Shown here in pieces: positions 11,084 to 23,690 of a stretch of 64,000 nucleotides of DNA. This stretch comes from Solea solea (taxonomy: Eukaryota; Chordata; Actinopteri; Pleuronectiformes; Soleidae). The position numbers were made by a program, and so were the translations under genes. The stretch spans positions 7,129,001 to 7,193,000 of the forward strand of contig NC_081150.1 in assembly GCF_958295425.1 (NCBI RefSeq), in the 5' to 3' direction. The notes under the pieces are model-generated. The model did not search any database and was not told the origin of the DNA. It worked only from the letters and a program-made list of their open reading frames with translations. Each line of letters begins with the position of its first letter. Position 1 is the first letter of the stretch.

Positions 11084-13874
11084 ATAAGTCAGTAACTGAC
11101 AAACATTCATGTTTACTAGAATACATTTGCAGAGCACAGTGCTAAATCAGTTTCGGTTGTGAAAATGACTGACTCTCTCGATTTGTCAGAAGCAATTACA
11201 GAAGTCACAGAAGGCTTTACTTCTTAAATGTAACTTTAAACAGTCAGACATGGCAGGAGGAAAAACAAATGTAATTATGAAAATAGCTCTCAATCATTTC
11301 CTTTGCTGCACTGCGGGGGAGCCAGAAAGACCAAATTAGCAGCCTCAAACAGGAAAGATGGAGAGAGAGATAGATTGATGGATGAAAGGCGGGGTGGGGA
11401 TGTTTGGGGAACGCAGACGAGAGAAGGAAAGGGAGCATGGTGGGGGAGATTAAGGAAAAAGAAACCGATGAAGGAAACAAGAAAAAGAAAGAGAGAAAAA
11501 TGTAAATAGTGATGGAGAGAGGAAGGAAACGGAGAAGGCTTTAAGGCTTTTGTGATGCTTTTAGTTCAGCACAATCATAGCACAACAGATTATTATGCAG
11601 GACAGTGCTGCCTTTAGAAAGCTCAATACTGGATCAAAAAGGTGTTAGGTCATAGATGGGAAACTCATCCCACGGGCATGTTTACAGATCTCTGCCTTCT
11701 CAGTTCACACTGATTCAAGTGTGCGCTGCATTAGTTGTGAGAAAATATGCAGTCAGAAAGACTCTAAGGCACATCATGTCATATTTATCGTGATGTTAGA
11801 GGAATCCATTGGCGCAAAAAAGGGATGAATCATAAGAAAATGAAAGAAGGGTGCAGGATGTGTTCAACGGCAACATCGTGTTATTTCCCTGAAGGAGAAC
11901 ATAGAAAAGATTAGAGATGCAGCGATTAGATGACCCCATCTACAGGATTTACACATTTAAACTAGTGGAAGCATCTAGCAGACAGGAAACTCGCTCTTTG
12001 TTTTTCTCTCTTGGTCCAATTGTGTCGGCCAATTCCCCAAAACACATGACTTGCATTCTCTCCATAGGTATCCTCACAAAAAAACCTGCACAGAAAATGC
12101 CTTGTCGGCCACAGCCCTCATCCTAATCCTTTCCATTTTGTGCTGAGCCTGAGCTAATAATCTCTTATGCAATGCGGACATGTCAACCCCTTCTCACTTT
12201 TGGCAGACATCCACTACATCTACAGAAATAGAAATATAAAGTGGCTTTTGCAACATGAAGCACTCACACATAGACACCATTTGGTTGTAAAACAAAATCA
12301 ATGAAGACAATAAGGCTGAAACAGCTCTTGGGAGAGTCAAGCGTGACAGAAGGCGACGCTCAAATGTTTAGTAAACATAAGCCATAAAGTGGCTTTTCTG
12401 CCGTCACCGCAGTCAAACACACAGTGAGTAAATACTAGGGTTTGATTGCTGCCTTGCAATGAATCATCAGCTGACACACAAAAACACATGCTGTCATGTC
12501 ATGCTCGTTGTCTGCTGATGTCTGGTCACGGCTAATTTAATAATAAATAAGTACATAATGACTCAGATGTGATGTGCGGTGGACATGACTGGATCTGAAA
12601 GTTACGTAAGCTGCGTCTCGACCAGACGAGATGTTGTGCAAGAGAAACCTGCACAAAACTAATTCATGTGTCTGTAATGCAAGCTGAAATGATTGTATTT
12701 TTATACATTTTACACTATACTTCTACACATTTAGCACTTTGACGCATTAGTAAAACACTTTTTTAATAGTTTTCATGTTGTAATGAGTATTTTTGAAAGA
12801 CCAGTGAGTGAGAAACAGTGACATCTACAGGTGAGACTGCAGTTTGTCTGCAGTCTGCAATCTTATTCTAAGATTACAGAAACCAAATAATATCTATCTT
12901 ACAGGGTAGTATATTCACTTTATTCCAATAAACAATTGGGAATGTAGGTTGTAGCCCCCCCAAAAAAGATTATTGGAAATGATTCTGGTGATGCTGGAGA
13001 TACTGTGGGAACCTGAGCATCCTTGGAGGAAGTCTGCGCTCTCTGAGTGCATTCTCTGGTTAAAAATTAAACTTTAGATGAAGTAAATATTTGTGGAATG
13101 CTCTCTCTCCCCCATCTCTGTGGTCTGTGTGCAGCCATAAAGAGGATGGAAGCCCCTGACCTACATGTTACATCTTGGGAATGAGATTATTAAAGGCTAG
13201 TGAGGCTTAAGTAGTCTAGGCCAAGCTCAACCGCTGAGACACAACAACACAAGTGACACACACACACACATGCACACCACTGAATGCGAGGTGAGACAAC
13301 AGATGGAGGCGCGTGTTTATGTAGAGTCGCTCAGTCCAGCCTTTCTCCTGTGGAGCTTTTACTGGCTGTGTCCCCTCTCAACACTTCAAACATGTTTGGA
13401 CTGAGAGTGTTGTTTGAGGGTTGAGGGTTCTCTGGGAGCTACAGAGGAACTACAGTATACACAGCTCAACTTCTCCCGGCTGCCACATAAGCACCTCTTG
13501 AGCTGTAATTTATAGGCAGGTTGTAAAGCACTTGGTGAGGTTTCAGACTAATGCCTGCAAGGTTATTCTCTGCCTGAGAGTAACAGTCACTGAGAAATGG
13601 CACCTGTTAAAATATGGCACAGATAACGAAACTCCATTTCTCTACAGTGCGTGTGTGTGTGTATCTCTGAGTAAGACTGAGGTGAGCTGTGACGGTGTGT
13701 GTGTGTGTGGATCTGTGTCTGTCTGTCTGTGAGTGCGTTGTGTCTACTCATTCATTAAACACAGCTGTGAGGGCTCTACAGTGGAGTGTGGGTGCAGACT
13801 GTTTCCAAAAAGCAATACATTTTGTTGTGATTTTTATAAAACCATACGTACATTTATATACACCAACAATCTCT

Positions 13875-13937
13875 CTGTATTGTGTGTACAGGATTGGTTT
13901 TGTGTATATGTACGCAAATCCTGTACACACAATACAG
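13875..13937. other. Long hairpin: perfect 21-bp stem at the edge of a Tc1 relic
   Basis: Arm 13875-13895 (CTGTATTGTGTGTACAGGAT plus one T) is exactly complementary to 13917-13937. Inside the 21-base loop a further 6-bp stem forms (901-906 with 911-916 of the 13-kb block, one G-T pair) around TATG, with a 5-base bulge. The neighbouring Tc1 sequence suggests an inverted-repeat remnant; a small-RNA precursor is the alternative. Confidence 0.75.
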
Positions 13938-14275
13938 TGCAAATGTCGAATCAGCCAATCACATGGCAGCAACACAATGCATTTAGACATGGTGCTGAAG
14001 TTCAAACTGAGCATCAGAATGGGAACATAGCATTGTTGATGGTGTCTGAATATTTGAGAATGTGCTGATCTACTGGGACTTTCACACACACAACTAAAGA
14101 GTTTATTGAAAATATCCGCTGCAGCTAAATGGATATTTAGGGACAAAAGTAACTTGTAGTAGTAATGTAAATACTACAATACTATACTTGCCATCTCTGA
14201 GCACATGAAACCTTGAAGCAGATGGGCTACAGCAGTAGAAGACTACACTGAGTGCTACTTTGTTAGGTGTAATGT
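13938..14275 (+). mobile_element. Decayed Tc1/mariner transposon fragment
   Basis: The order 'cagccaatcacatggcagca', 'gctgaagttcaaactgagca', 'ctgctgatctactgggact', 'gatgggctacagcagtagaa' and 'ctactttgttaggtgt' matches, in order, segments of a common fish Tc1-like transposase gene and its 3' end that I recall. The middle is deleted and frames are broken, so it is non-functional. A second relic of the same family lies inside lgals3 in the opposite orientation. Confidence 0.7.
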
Positions 14276-14679
14276 GTAGTAAGGCCGAACAACTTAGGGA
14301 AGAATATGTAACATTCCAACTTGAGATACCATCAATACCGGGATAATGCAGGATGAGAATCTAAAGATACTGTATAATTTGCTTCCAAAATGTAGGAATT
14401 ACATTGTTTTGAACTGGCAGAATTACAGATCAATCAAGTATAGAACAGTTATCAAAAGCTGCAACAGGGTTTAATGAAAGAATAACACAAAATCAAATAA
14501 TTTGAGTATAAATATGAAATGAGGTTGTTTCTGTCATCAATAAAAAAAATCAAATGAGTTGGAAGTGCTATTTAACTTGTGTCCTTAATTGCAGCCTTTG
14601 CAATTTGCTAATTGCGAGTGTATACACTGAAGACTAACATAACACACATTTATAAGAACACACACACACATACACACAC

Positions 14680-14870
14680 TTCGATTTATTTGGACAGCCT
14701 AAACAAAGCGTTATCCCTAACTTTAACCATAACCAGTTAACGCCTTATCTTAACCTGACCACAAGTTTAATTAGTTCCTCAAAAATTAGATTCTGCCTCA
14801 TCAAGACCAGGTTTTTGGCCTCTACTGGTTCTGCTTCTGACAAGGCCAGTGTTATGCCAGAAAAGGTCCC
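14680..14870 (+). repeat. CA-flanked repeat, second module, copy 3
   Basis: The stretch reads 'cagcctaaacaaagcgttat', 'ccagttaacgcc', 'aagaccaggtttttggcc' and 'gttatgccagaaaaggtc', then runs into a CA microsatellite (14873-14921). Confidence 0.6.
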
Positions 14871-14872
14871 CA

Positions 14873-14921
14873 CACACACACACACACACTCACACACACA
14901 CTCACACACACACACACACCT
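14873..14921. repeat. (CA)n microsatellite with CTCA interruptions
   Basis: CA-rich run interrupted by two 'ctcaca' units. Confidence 0.85.
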
Positions 14922-16883
14922 ACTTAAAGGGGTGACTGGTCCTGGGGCAGAGATCCTGACTCCCAGGCTGATTTGTCTGTAAACCATCTGTCACCATCTG
15001 AGCCTCCGCAGGCATTTCCCTTTTTGAACAACAACACCTCAACAGACACACACTTTCACTGAAACCTGCTTAAATACAACAACGTACGTGTGTCTGTGTG
15101 TGCTGTGCCTGTGGTGGAAAATGCCTTATATACATATCCTGGTTCTATTTTGGTTTCCTAAGCGCGTGTTAGCACCCAGCATGGTGCATTCATGTTTATA
15201 AAGCACCACATTAATTTTCTATCCTTAAGATTGTAATTTAGAGGCATCGTTTTGTATTGAGATGCAAAGCATTCGCTCATGCACAAATATGCAAATACAT
15301 TTCATACATAATTTAAAAATCAACATGAAAAGGACACAAATTCCTTCTGATAAACAAGCAGAGGGAGGAGCAATGTTCTCCTCTATACTTGCCGAGGAGG
15401 AATTCCTAATTTAATTAAAAAGGTCACATCTTTCAGAGCCAAACAACAAAATCCAGTGAAACAATTTTGCCAAGGTATTATCTTTTTTTCAAGGACAGAA
15501 TCTGCACATCATGAGATTATAAGTGTTTCTGCATCCTCATCATTAGCGTCTCTGCTGTGTTGTCTTCGCCTGCAGTCGGTCCCATTTGCATTCACCTGTT
15601 CTCTCCTAAAACTTGCTCCTTCAGATGATTTAATTGGCTGGAAAACTGTTAACACACTCACACTTCACCTTCCATTCCCCCGCAGATGTATTGGCAGAGC
15701 ATTCACAACTTTAACTGAGGCAGCATTTTATCATTTGCACACTATTAACAACATGCTAAGAGGTTTGTAACAGCGCTCACACTGTGTTTAAAGAGGGGAT
15801 GATTCAGAACCTGTTGAATTAAAGATCTAGTGATGAACGTTCTTTATTACCCTTCTTAAATGTTTTATTTCAAGCCATGTAAACTCATTAAATCACTGCT
15901 CTTACCTGGAAACAAACTGACGGTTTCTTTCAACCAATTAAAGTGCTCTGGATTAGTCATCATGAGACAGTCCAGGACAATCAAGAGTCTCTCCTCAGAT
16001 GTGCTTTGATGTCAAAATAAACTTAAAATGCCCACCCAAAATCCTTAATGGACCTCAGTTTTCCTTCAACAAAAACGAAACAGTGAATCTTCTGCATGCA
16101 CCACAACTGCTGAATTATACACCGAAGGTTCCCCAGAGAGGCGACACTTCACTGAACACATCACATCGAACAAATCAGGTCACATCCAGGACCTGCTGCA
16201 GCTCCCAGTGAGCTGCTGCTACTACTACTACTACTACTGCCAGCCTGCTGCTGCTGCTCAGCCTGTTATGACTGTCCCTGCCTGCATGCTCCGATAACTC
16301 CCAGTGTGAGAAGCACTGGGCACGAAAAAGTGCTGACACCAGCAGCCCCAGCCAAGGCACGGCCAGACAGCTTAAGCCCAGACCCGACCCATTTCACTTC
16401 CATTGTTCGTCTGACAGGGTCTGACCAGTCGTGTCCCAAACTGACCACACTCTGACCTTCACTGTCCTCCTCCCACTTGTCAGTCTGTCAACAGAATACA
16501 CAAAAACAACAGAGAAGTCCAAGTGTCCTCTGTGTTTCCACAATCCACACAGGAAGTTTGTTTGTGTCACACAGAAACGTCTCCCCACGTACAGCATGTG
16601 TGGACATCAACTTTGGTGTGAGGAGAGCTGCACCACCAGGCGCCCGGTCACTGTCACTGACACAAGGGAGATCACGCAGAGGAAGACAGATCGTGAGACC
16701 GAGGAGATAAGACCAAAGAAAGGGAAAGAAGCAGCTGGTGCAGGCGGCGGCTGTGACAGAGTCCGGCCTTATGTCGGTGCTGTGGGGACATTTAGTGGAC
16801 GGCAAACACACACTCACACTATAAGTGTGAGGCTTTTAGCAGGAATGTCCCTCACAGAGAGAAAAGGTCAGCTTGGTCTTGGA

Positions 16884-17235
16884 ATTATAACAATAATAGG
16901 AATACGTTTTTATTTATATAGCACATTTTGAAACTAGTGCAGTACAATAATTAAAACCCAAATTACAAAGCAGGGAGAAAACTATTCCATAATATTACGT
17001 AATAAGTTTTCAAGTGAGATTTAAAAACAGCACTTGCAGCCCTGATCTCTTCAGGCAGGTTGTTCCACAGTCCACAGTTTCAAACAAGAGTAAGAGAGGC
17101 GCCCGAGGACGTCAGGGTGCCAGAGGGTGAATATGACATTAAAGGTTCAGTTCAATCATCTGGGGCGAGGCTAAGCAAGGCTTTAAAAGTCAGCAATAAC
17201 ATTTTAAAATCAATCCGAAAAGTGTACCAAAGATG
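16884..17235 (+). repeat. Interspersed fish repeat ('tttatttatatagcacattt...')
   Basis: In order: 'tttttatttatatagcacat', 'caggcaggttgttccacagt', a 'gaggacgtcagggtg' block, 'aagcaaggctttaaaagtca' and 'attttaaaatcaatccg'. This series is a widespread teleost dispersed repeat. The open frames across it are fragments without known domains. Confidence 0.6.
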
Positions 17236-18873
17236 CTGCATGTAAGATAGAAATTAATAGTCAGTTCTGATATTTATGATATAGATTAACAAGAAGTTTT
17301 TCTATAAAAAAAAAACATCAGGGTTAGTACCTGTTTCATAAAAACAGAGCTGTGTCCATTCCTGCTTTTCTGAAGGAAAATGACTGTAGAAGAGTATTTG
17401 TTTGCACACTTTTCATAGCACATTCACACAGCTGCATCATAGGATTGGTTTGCCGGTTGCATATTTTAAAATGAAGGTGCAGAGAAGAGGCCGTCTCTGT
17501 TTTCATTCAGACACAGAAGAGATTGAGAAGAGAGGGATCTCTGTCATCATTACACACTGTCGGCTCTTTCATGAATAAACAAATAGCAGTGAACATTACT
17601 CTGTCTAAGGCCCTGTTCAAACCTGCTATTATCATCAATCCTGAGAGATCCCATTCATCAGATTTACAGTACAGTGAGTACGGCCGTTCACACTGGGGTG
17701 GACATCACAGACTGACGTACAATATACAAGGTTCTAACGTCACACTGATATGACACAAAATATACAAAATTATATCAAAAAATGTAATGAATATCATGAA
17801 TTGGATCAACTTTAAATCTGCATCTACTGGCTGTCTGCTATAATTATACAGCCTCTTATGAAGTTGTGCTTTTGATAGCCTCTCTGCTTTAATATTATGG
17901 GAAGAGAGAATGTGTTTGATGGTTAAAGGACATGTGCAGCAGACACACCCCTCTACAAGTGCGACCGGATATAAATACACATGCCACTCTTTCTCTTTCC
18001 CCTCCCTCCCTCCCTCCCTTCTCTCCCTCTGTCTCTCTCTCTCTGCAAAAACCAAACACACATGCAGAGGAGTGGTGGAAGTGTGAGTGCTGTGCAGATT
18101 AAATGGAGAATGAGACAGCTAGAATTATGGCAGCTGGAGCTGATTTGGCTACGCTAAGTACCCCACACTTTAAAAAGCATCAATACAGCTCCCTCCACTT
18201 GGCGAGTGGGCGGCAAGGTCTTAACTGTCAAAGACAAACGCCTGTAAATGAGATGAATGATGAATTCTGCAAAGCTCAGGGTGATATTCTTTTAGCGGTG
18301 TAAAGTTTGGGCAACATGAAAAATCTCTGCTAAAGACAGGGCATCTGTGAGAGGGAGATATCCAGTTCAAGTCTCTCACTGAGCTGTCACCATCGAGGGA
18401 AAGGATGAGCTTAAGCTGTTGTTGTCTCCACGTGTGGTAACACAATGGATGGATATAGCAGGGAAAGGGTGACTGTGGGAGGCAGTGACAGATCAGCAGA
18501 GTTATCTAAATGAGATCTCCACAGTCCTGCGGACACAAGAGTGTGTGTCACTGTCTGAGAGAGAGTGAACACACGTGTGTTGCCATCCGAGCAGCTACAT
18601 GTCTTGGATTTAAAGGCACATAAAAGCAACAGAGTGCCCTAAAACTCCATCTGCTATACTGGCTCTTCTAGTGAATGGGTCTACCATGAAATCTTTACTT
18701 TTGTTTAGTTCTGTCTTAAGAAGGTTAAGGAAATAAACTAGTTAGAAGGGGGATACTAGAGATTTTGCTGACTCACTAGTGTTCTATTTTCATTTTCTGC
18801 TACGTATCATGGTCTAGGTCTTTTGCTGGGCCCTTAATAGATTAGACCAGACACCCGTTTTGCCTTGTCTCCC

Positions 18874-19010
18874 TCTGAGGTGTTCCACAGGGATACAGTA
18901 TCCTTCCATGCTTCTGGGTCTGCTTCTAGTTAGCAAAGCCTCAAATGTAACCACATACCTCCCCATCTCCTTTCACTGTGAGGAAGCTGCACTGTGTAAA
19001 CACCGGGTGT
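18874..19010 (+). pseudogene. Decayed LINE reverse-transcriptase fragment
   Basis: One frame reads GVPQG followed shortly by SIL, and about 90 bases later another frame reads ISFHC followed by EEAAL. These resemble the GVPQGSILGPLLF and ISFHCYADDT blocks of fish non-LTR reverse transcriptases; the catalytic ADD appears mutated and the frame is shifted. Only this short segment is recognisable, so it is a dead relic at best. Confidence 0.4.
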
Positions 19011-20716
19011 TGAAAATGTCAGTCATCATCATTTCTGGCTTTTTTTTTTTTTTGCAGAGGAATCTTGATTGTGAGGTGATAATGAATGTATGGCAAGTTC
19101 TGGAGTTATCACAAGGGTGGATTTACAGCTGCTTATTTGCAAAGGATCAGATAATGCATGTGTGCTGCTGCTGCTGCTCCAGCTGTTAACCATATTAACT
19201 GAAATATCTTCCTTACCCTTGTTTTTATAGAGGACAGCTCACAGTCCATCACAACACAGAATTCCAACACATTCATTCAAAAACTCGGGTAAACACAGCA
19301 CAACAGAAAAATAAGCTCCACAATAGGTCAATTATGAAGAAATAAAATTCTGATAAGAAAATCAATCTAAAGCATTGAACAGGATTTATAAAAAATCTGT
19401 GTAACTGCTTGTTCTCAGTGGTATTTCTCTATACATAGGAAGTTCACAACACTCTCTGCTTCTGCAAACAATATTCATGTTTTTTATCTGCACAACAGAA
19501 CCAACACACTGATAAAGAAAGAATGAAGTGTCTCTCATCCTCGCTATCAAACACGTGAATAGAAGACACTGACATATGGTGTAAGTTTCATTGCAACGGG
19601 ACAAACATCTGCATGCAGACGTCGTCCATCCACATCCTCCCTGAAGAGACAAATGTTCCTCTTTTCAAAACTGAGCACAGTCCTTTTATAGAATGTCACA
19701 GTCAGACATAAAGAGAGTGACCGGCAGCGCTGCAGGCCACTCTGACTATGTGTTTATATTAGCATCTGGATGAGTGTGTGTGTGTGTGTGTGTATGATAA
19801 CACAATATAATTGATTTGAAGAATTTATCTCAGATTTGAAAAATAATTCTCTCATCATCATGTGCCATTTTCGTCACATAAGTTTTAAACCAACAAGCAA
19901 AAATAACTAAAATAAGTTTACATCAGGATAAGCCTTTTAGGTTATATCACTTAATGATAACAACTAGCTAGATAGTAAGTATCCAGCTGTCTAACTGTTT
20001 TCTTCAAGGACAAAACAAGAGTCACAAACCTGAAAACACTAACACCAGCAGAATGACTTGAAAATTCCAGTCATTTCACTGAAAGTGCTGGGATTAAGTA
20101 CTTAATTGACTAAACTCACCGAGTACTTGGATTTGATGATTTGAAGGTCAAGATGTCTGGGGGTAAGCCTGTTTACAGATCTGTTTGTGTCTGCAGTAAA
20201 TCTGTTTGCAGACACGGCAAACACATCGATTTAGAGGTTAAGGTCACGCACGGCCGTTGTTTTAAAAGCAATGGAGCACTGAAATTGTGATTATTAAAAA
20301 GAAATGTGTAAGTGACACCAAGGAATTATGATAAAACTCTGACAGTCATTTATGTAGCAATCTTAAACAAATGAGTTTGAGAAATGTTCTGTTCCTTCTA
20401 TTGTCACTAAGTAAAAATTAAAAATGTCATGTTGCACTCAAATTTGTCATATTAAAACACATTCTGTTGAGGGATAATTATTGCTTATGTTGGTATGTGT
20501 AAGTTAATTATAATAAATATCTTTTATGATTTGTTAATTGTAACAAAGCGATACTTGATACAAAAAGCCAGTGCCTTCAGAGTCTGACCATTAAAAAACA
20601 ATGTTCTTCCTGCTGGTGGTTTTTCTCAGCTAAAAGCACTCTGTTCTTTGAAAGCTTCCTCCTTTCCACCCCATTATCTACACAAGGACGTTAAACTCTC
20701 AGCTTAATCGTTTATT

Positions 20717-20775
20717 ATTGATAGCTCGGCAAGAAGCTTCTCCCCCTGTTGGTGTGGGGAACGCATAAAAGACAT
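20717..20775 (+). repeat. 60-bp duplicated motif, copy 1
   Basis: It contains 'attgatagctcggcaagaag', 'cctgttggtgtgggg' and 'gcataaaagacat'. The same block occurs at 22605-22664 with about seven differences. No family recognised. Confidence 0.7.
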
Positions 20776-20853
20776 GTGTTAAGGATTTGTGGACCCAGTC
20801 ACAGCCATGTTTATGTGTGCAACATATTGGTAAGGATGAATTTTCTCCAGCCT

Positions 20854-20897
20854 GGAAATGTGCTGGGTCAAGGTGCAGGTTGACCCAGCACATTTCC
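20854..20897. other. Perfect 18-bp stem, 8-nt loop hairpin
   Basis: GGAAATGTGCTGGGTCAA (20854-20871) is exactly complementary to 20880-20897, with loop ggtgcagg. It lies 80 bases after duplicated-motif copy 1. It could be a cruciform, a MITE end or a small-RNA precursor. Confidence 0.8.
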
Positions 20898-21734
20898 TGA
20901 TGGGATTGTATGGAGAGAAAAGTGCACAAGCTACTCTATGGATGTGCTGGAGCTAACTAGGACGAGATCAAAACAAGGCTTTTTTTTAAATGTCTTTGTT
21001 ATGCCAGTTTTCTGCACATTTTCATGGGGAGAGGAAAAGCCAAAAAACTACGTTTTTGCAGACATTTTCAAAATTGACTGTAGTAGAGAAATAAAATAAT
21101 AAAAGGAAAATAAGATGTGATAAGGAAAGGAACTTCTGATACAAGTTGATGTACACGGAGGCTGAATGAATGAATTCACCACATTAAAAGTTTCCGCTAT
21201 ATGGAATACAAATAATTCTAATGAAAAAGGACATGGGAAGCAGACCTGACCTATGACCTTCTGATTTGATGTCGTCAAACGGCGTCCGATAACTAATATG
21301 TTTCAGTGATCAAGTCACCAACTGTAAGGAGATATTAACAAACGAGTCTGCAGCCCATGTGTTGATGTTATGATGCCAGGCTTTCAAGATTATTATTACG
21401 CAGTGATGAAATGTTTTTTTATGGCTCCGTCTTAGTTTACTGTGTGTGGAGTCGCTGTTCCAAATGTGCTAGTAATAAGCCATGCAGTGTGTTTGTGTAT
21501 GAGATGGAGAGAGACTGAGTATGTGTGAGAGAGAGAGAGAGAGGAAGAGACTAGGCCTTTTGTGCAGTGTGTGTGAAAAATACTTTGTGGCATGTTTTAG
21601 AATTGGGTTGTTGTGTCATATATCGCCCAGTTACCCTAGTGACCCCCAATTAGAAGTGTTCTAATGCTGACTCTGGATGTACAGTACATTTAACTTAACC
21701 TGTAGCATAACCTGTGAATGTACAAACTATTTTA

Positions 21735-21940
21735 GCAAATGACTTGGGGGATTAGGCAAATTGGACACTCTGAGTTGACCATAAGTGTGAGTGTGAGAGT
21801 GAATGGTTGTTGGTCTCTCTATGTGGCCCTGTGATGACTGGTGACCTGTCCAGGGTGTACCCCGCCTTTCACCCTGAGCTGGGATTGGTATCAGTGACCC
21901 TCATATGGAGGATAAGGCGGTAGAAGATGAGTGAAACTCA
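21735..21940 (+). repeat. SINE/LINE 3' tail, forward orientation
   Basis: In order: 'ggattaggcaaattggacac', 'gtgagagtgaatggttgttg', 'gtgacctgtccagggtgtac', 'cccgcctttcaccctgagct' and 'ggataaggcggtagaagatg'. This is the classic tail of an abundant teleost retroposon (L2/Maui-like as I recall). Confidence 0.7.
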
Positions 21941-22604
21941 AAGTTACAATGTCGGCCAACAACGTACCAAAGTTTGCAGGTCACCCTGGAGCAGATAAAC
22001 AAAATTCCATCTTTAAATTCTTCAGTGCTTTTACTGTGCTATTCACATTATTCCTTCATGGGAAAAATCAAAAACAAAGCTTTGATCTAAAAATAGCTGA
22101 CTGAAAAAGTAAGCTGCCTCTGTAGATTCAACAGCCTTGTCACATGCAGCGTGTCCGTCTAATTGCACCCTATGAAACAGCAGTACAGGATATATCTTTG
22201 TGCTGGTATATCAGGGGTCATGCCTCTTTAAAAGCCGTGGCAAGGCCTGCTGTTTATGAGCTGGATTACGTGGCTCTGACAGCATATCAATCCCTTACAT
22301 TTCAGCCAAGGACGCCGCGCAAAATGTCAGCGTTGACAGATGATGCAGCCTGTGGATTTTCACCGTGATGGCAGACGGGACAATCCAGTTCACACCACTG
22401 CTTTGAGCCCAAGTCTACTACAAATTTGAATCCTCAGAAAGCCACACACATGTAGCAGAGAGGCAACGGCACATTTTGTGGACAAGACAGGCGAAGATGA
22501 CGAAACAGGAGGAGTAATGAGGAGATAATGTCGTGACAATGACCAGATACATGTGCAGTACCTTTCTTATTACACATAATAGAAAGGTTACTTCATCGTC
22601 TATA

Positions 22605-22664
22605 ATTGATAGCTCAGCAAAAAGCCTCTGCTCCTGTTGGTGTGGGGGAAAGCATAAAAGACAT
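22605..22664 (+). repeat. 60-bp duplicated motif, copy 2
   Basis: It contains 'attgatagctcagcaaaaag', 'cctgttggtgtggggg' and 'gcataaaagacat', matching copy 1 about 1.9 kb upstream in the same orientation. Flanking sequence on either side is not similar. Confidence 0.7.
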
Positions 22665-23538
22665 TTTCAACATCATACTTAAAAAACTAAGGACTCTTTC
22701 AGCAGCAAGGCATCTGCAAATACATCTCTATCTGCTCCACAAGATTGAAACCATAGAAACATTAACAAGTGTGCCAAGGTTGCTGCTCACACACAAATTT
22801 TATAAATTAAATGCTTCCATGCTCTCTAAATCAATGTTAATGTTGCTTAATTGTATTGCTGGTTAATTGAACTGGGGGGGGGACAACACACACTGACAAT
22901 GCAGGGCGTTATCTGAACAACACAGTCCAGTATGACTCACAGCTCCACCATTATCCCACACATGGGAGAGGAGAGATAAGTCTTCCCTACAAAGAGAGGA
23001 GTAATACTTATAAAACATTGATCAGGCCACCACTACACTCTGTGAGCCAATCATCTGCTGCCATTTCCTCTTTATCTCCACCTCCATTCACTCTGTATGG
23101 TTTACATCCCACTGTCTCTCCTTCCACCCCGCTTGTCTTTAGCTGTGGATGGTAAATGGAAGCTTATACCTGTTGACCTAGTTTACCAGGCGGTGACTGG
23201 CCAGGACTGAACAGAGGAAGTTGCTTGTCTCCTACTGAGACCTCAGTAATGTAAAGAGACGTGTGGTTCTTCATTGGACTAAAGTGACAGACAGGACGGA
23301 GCAGAACACAATGTTATTTCCCGGCAAAGCAAATGCATATTCTCTCATCGAGGCGAGAAAGAAACTACAAATGAGAGAGCACAAATGCAGAAAGTGCCCA
23401 TAATGTTTCTATGTTAGTCAGACAAAACAGAAGAAAATGACTGGGATAAGCCTTCCATCTGCCACTCTGAGTTGCATTCTGTTTTCAAAGTCCCACATAT
23501 CTGTCAGATAAAACAGTCCAAAAACTGTGATAGCAAGT

Positions 23539-23690
23539 GAATTATATTTATATAGCCCAACATCACAAATGCAATTTGCCTCAAAGGGCTTTACAGTGTG
23601 TACAGCAAGTGACACCCTCTGTCCTTAGACCCTCACGTCAAGCGAGGAAAAACTCCACAATAAACCCTTGTACAGGGGAAAAATGAGAGA
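23539..23690 (+). repeat. Interspersed fish repeat ('tttatatagcccaacatca...')
   Basis: The blocks 'atttatatagcccaacatca', 'cctcaaagggctttacagtg', 'gacaccctctgtccttagac' and 'gaggaaaaactccacaataa' match a common teleost dispersed repeat. Confidence 0.65.

Noticed and set aside
16431..16931. Plus-strand open frame of 166 codons
   Set aside because: No domain, no splice context, and its end runs into a dispersed repeat. The composition looks random.
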